Below, piece by piece: positions 61,008 through 64,000 of a stretch of 64,000 nt of DNA. Every line of letters begins with the position of its first letter. Position 1 is the stretch's first letter. The position numbers were made by a program, and so were the translations under genes. Location of the stretch: the NCBI GenBank assembly GCA_007844125.1, contig CM017565.1, positions 7,266,885 to 7,330,884 of the forward strand. The letters are read 5' to 3'. The notes below the pieces were generated by a model that saw only the letters and a list, made by a program, of their open reading frames with translations, searched no databases and had not been told where the DNA came from. The DNA comes from Sinonovacula constricta (lineage: Eukaryota; Mollusca; Bivalvia; Cardiida; Solecurtidae).

Positions 61008-64000
61008 TCGGACGGACTACTTATTAAATTTCATGGCGCACTTGGAGACCAAAATGTCATCAAATAGTATAAATTTTAAGATGCAACAGCTTGTGACAAA
61101 AATGCTGAAATGTTATTTTACACTGAAGTACCAAATACGGAAATATATTTGCAAGCGTGCCCAGATTGGGAAACAATATTGGATGAACCGACAGCCAAGT
61201 CCAATATGTTTTTTCTAAATTTATTTTTTGTATTATTTTTTTTTTAAATTTTAAATCTGAGCATGCATCCAAATATATTACTGCATTGGACACTTCAATG
61301 TAAAATGACATTTTTTTTAATTCTTTATCCATTTTTTCTTTTATGGACCTAATATTATATACTTGATAAAAATTTTCGTTATTACTAATTTGTATTTATT
61401 AAACAACACAAACATTTTAAAACTTATTTGGATATATAAATAACAGAGATGTAAATAAAATAATTTTACCAAAACAACAGCATTCTGACATAATTTTTCT
61501 TGTTTTTTTTTGTTTGTTTTTTGTTTAGAAAGGAACGCTGACTTACGCTTCCGTTATTTGAGACGTTTGAATTTATCCATGTCACATGAAGTTACATGTG
61601 GTGACGTATATGTCTTCGAAACAACATGTCATTTATCTGTATCATTTTATCATTTTGTAAACACAGGCTTAGAGGCTACAAAACTTGGTGTTGTCTATAT
61701 AAAGGCAGATGTTTATATGTACATTTGGATTTGAGATAGTGCAATGATAGGAAATCTATTTCGGTCGCGGAGAACAGTGTAAAACGAGAATCCAATGGTT
61801 CTGCGGAAATAAGACATGTTGAGTCTGCACCCCACCCATACATAGTTAAGTCTGAGTTTGGTAATAGGGTGATGCGCCTATTATGATGTTTTTGTGATTT
61901 TGACTAAAGTAAGTTAAACTTTATTCACGTTTCTCTCCGATCGTATTTCATGAATAAGTAGTATTTTTACTTTTTTGTTAAGCGCGTATAAAAATAAAAC
62001 CCACACTGGAATGCATTTTCTAATACTTGACACCAATCACTTCCCTTTTTGCTGAGAAAAAGGACCGCGTACCATATTAACGAAATAATACGTACCGTTA
62101 AAGCAGTTCTCGATTATTGTTTTTTCCACTTGGTTTAATTGACATTATATATTATACAAGGGCAAAACTATAGTGTTTAATTTGTTAAAGCTTCAGAAAC
62201 GACTTATTCAGGTAATTTGTTTTACAAAACACAAATTTAACTATTCCTAGCGCAACAAAAACAGTTCCACGTACATGTATATCCATCATAAGGGCTTAAT
62301 ATGTCTTTAAATTAGATATATATTGTAATATGGAGATATGATAAAGGCACCAAATGTATTTGTAAGTATGACTGCACAGTAAGGTTAGTGATGCCTATCA
62401 AGACAGTGTGTGCACAAAGGTCAACCATACACATCGAGCCTGCAACTGCTTCCTTCTTGTCGGACATCCAGATCACTGATAATTTTTAAGACATCTCACT
62501 TGTCATTTACATGCTGTAGTTTGGATTTTTTGGTATTTTCAGTAAAATATATTTGTATGGCTTCCTCCAGCATTTCAATTTAAAACCATGACAGCTCTGA
62601 AATATTGTCAAACGACATTATCTTCTGAGGTGTTTTTCAATTACGCGCCTTTTAAAACACATTCTTATATAATTTTTTAATAGTCGATTTGTTCGAACAA
62701 ATATGATAGTAACTGACGTTTTTATTAAAGCTTAATAACAAAAACAAAAGATCGTAATGTATCCGAATATAACTTTCCATTACTCGATTTGTTCGAACGA
62801 ATATCAAAGTTATCTACCTTTTAATAACAGCTTAACGACATAAATACCTTTAAACTAAGAAACAGTTTGTCAGGAATCTTGAAATAAAACAACTTGCATC
62901 GTGTCTGAAATAAATAAAGACAGTTTCCACATCGAAAGAAATATTTCTAAACGTATTGTCACACGCGATAGCTTGTTCTACAGATCTGCTGGCGAACAGT
63001 TGTCTGCTGAGTGCACTCTAAGTGGTTGCAAATAAAGGAATGTACGTGGTTAGTGTGATCGCGTTGTTATACTATCAGTGGATAAGTTAAAACAAAATTA
63101 ACAACATTGAACTTGTGAAATATATTCACAATATGTACACTATTCCGAGAAAGTAGACACATCATATAATGTGCAGATGATTTATGTGTATTATCTAAAC
63201 ACACTCTGAACACTCTGTCAGGCTAAAAGGCTGATCTTCCGTAAAGTTTTATTTGATCACTAACCAATGTGACATTTAACTCATGTCTTTTTATGTAAAG
63301 CTTAATTTGTCATCGTTTACACCGTTTACATAAAACGTGTGTAACATAAAACGATATAATAAACACCGTGAAGACTGTTCTCAATTTTCTTAACGCCAAC
63401 TTATGGACGTTATTAATTGAACATGGCTAGACACAATGTTAAAGTGAGCAAGTTCGAGTACAGGGTAACATATAATAATGTCTTCAAACTCTTTGTGTTT
63501 GCCAGATATACTTAATTACACAGTTAGTGATCATGGAGTAGTTTCCACGCGACGTATATTTCATTCTGTTAATTGATAATATTTGAGACGTCTATTTTAT
63601 GTGAACGTCTAGACTGAATAATACCGTTTTATCCGTTGACTGATGTTTTGGACATTTAATTTATGTTACTTTTCAATCCGTATATTAGCTTATCCCAGAA
63701 TAAATCACATTGGTAAGTTAGCTTTACAGAGACCTTTCATTTACTTAAAAGTTGAACAAATGGTGTTAGAGAAAAACAACAAACTTAAGGTAAGTTTCAA
63801 TGAAAAGAAAAAAGAACACCAATCACCAAAGCGCATTTAATTTCCTTTAGTCGAAATGAACCGAAATATAGTAAAATAATGTAAGGAATAATGATGACAA
63901 AATAGACTGAATTCACTAACAAATTTTAATACCAAAAATTGAAAAAAAGAAAACCTTTACCAGGAATATATCTGTCTGCAAATTATCTATTTAGTACTAT
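61008..64000. other. Right-end intergenic DNA
   Basis: Apart from the duplication near 62.7 kb I see no gene or element. Short frames at 61510-61734 and 63643-63840 lack any coding sign. Confidence 0.4.
62675..62845. repeat. Diverged tandem duplication of about 100 bp
   Basis: TCGATTTGTTCGAACAAATAT at about 62683 and TCGATTTGTTCGAACGAATA at about 62784 are followed by alike sequence (AGTAACTGACGTTTTTATTA against AGTTATCTACCTTTTAATAA, then AGCTTAA). Each holds the palindrome TTGTTCGAACAA or a near version. Confidence 0.55.

Noticed and set aside
61510..61734. 74-residue ORF after a T-rich tract and TAG
   Set aside because: A possible acceptor precedes it, but no partner exon or family was found.

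Overview
The window is from an animal nuclear genome. It is AT-rich, genes are split by many GT-AG introns, and there are tRNA-derived SINEs, LINEs, DNA transposons and minisatellites but no bacterial-type operons. Repeat types such as the short hairpin-ended repeats and SINEs with paired tRNA boxes suggest a mollusc, probably a bivalve. That is inference; the species cannot be named from sequence alone.

Two genes are clear, both on the + strand and both encoding E1-type activating-enzyme subunits. The last three coding exons of NAE1 (regulatory subunit of the NEDD8 E1) lie at 158-1798. A complete UBA2 (catalytic subunit of the SUMO E1) lies at 17277-56286. I could place all 18 UBA2 coding exons with matching phases; together they encode 630 residues, close to the roughly 640 of vertebrate UBA2. 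Nucleotide-binding, adenylation, zinc-ligand and catalytic-cysteine motifs are all present. One UBA2 intron uses a GC donor.

The 15 kb between the genes is mobile DNA: a small LTR element with tRNA-like LTRs (3550-3890), a decayed minisatellite (about 5.5-6.2 kb), a nested cluster (7692-12609) and a MULE-type transposase pseudogene (14950-15964). In the nested cluster a miniature LTR element holds a LINE with an intact endonuclease/reverse-transcriptase ORF in one LTR and a TTAA-flanked DNA element in the other.

UBA2 introns hold further elements: a pogo/Tigger-like element with a transposase HTH remnant, a second TA-flanked element, a piggyBac-like TTAA element, several SINEs, a dead LINE, and two large minisatellites. 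These are about 3.9 kb of a 55-bp unit and 4.1 kb of a 37-bp unit, both with higher-order duplication.

The most interesting pattern is three miniature LTR retrotransposons (TRIM-like, no coding capacity). Each has a primer-binding site matching a different tRNA 3' end (Leu-CAG, Leu-AAG, Lys-CTT). Each carries, in sense orientation inside its LTRs, a sequence derived from a Pol III gene: two tRNA-like, one resembling the 5S rRNA internal promoter. This parallels the plant Cassandra elements (5S in the LTR); I know of no description of such a set in molluscs.

From about 58 kb to the end little is recognisable apart from a weak two-exon candidate on the - strand (59802-61007).
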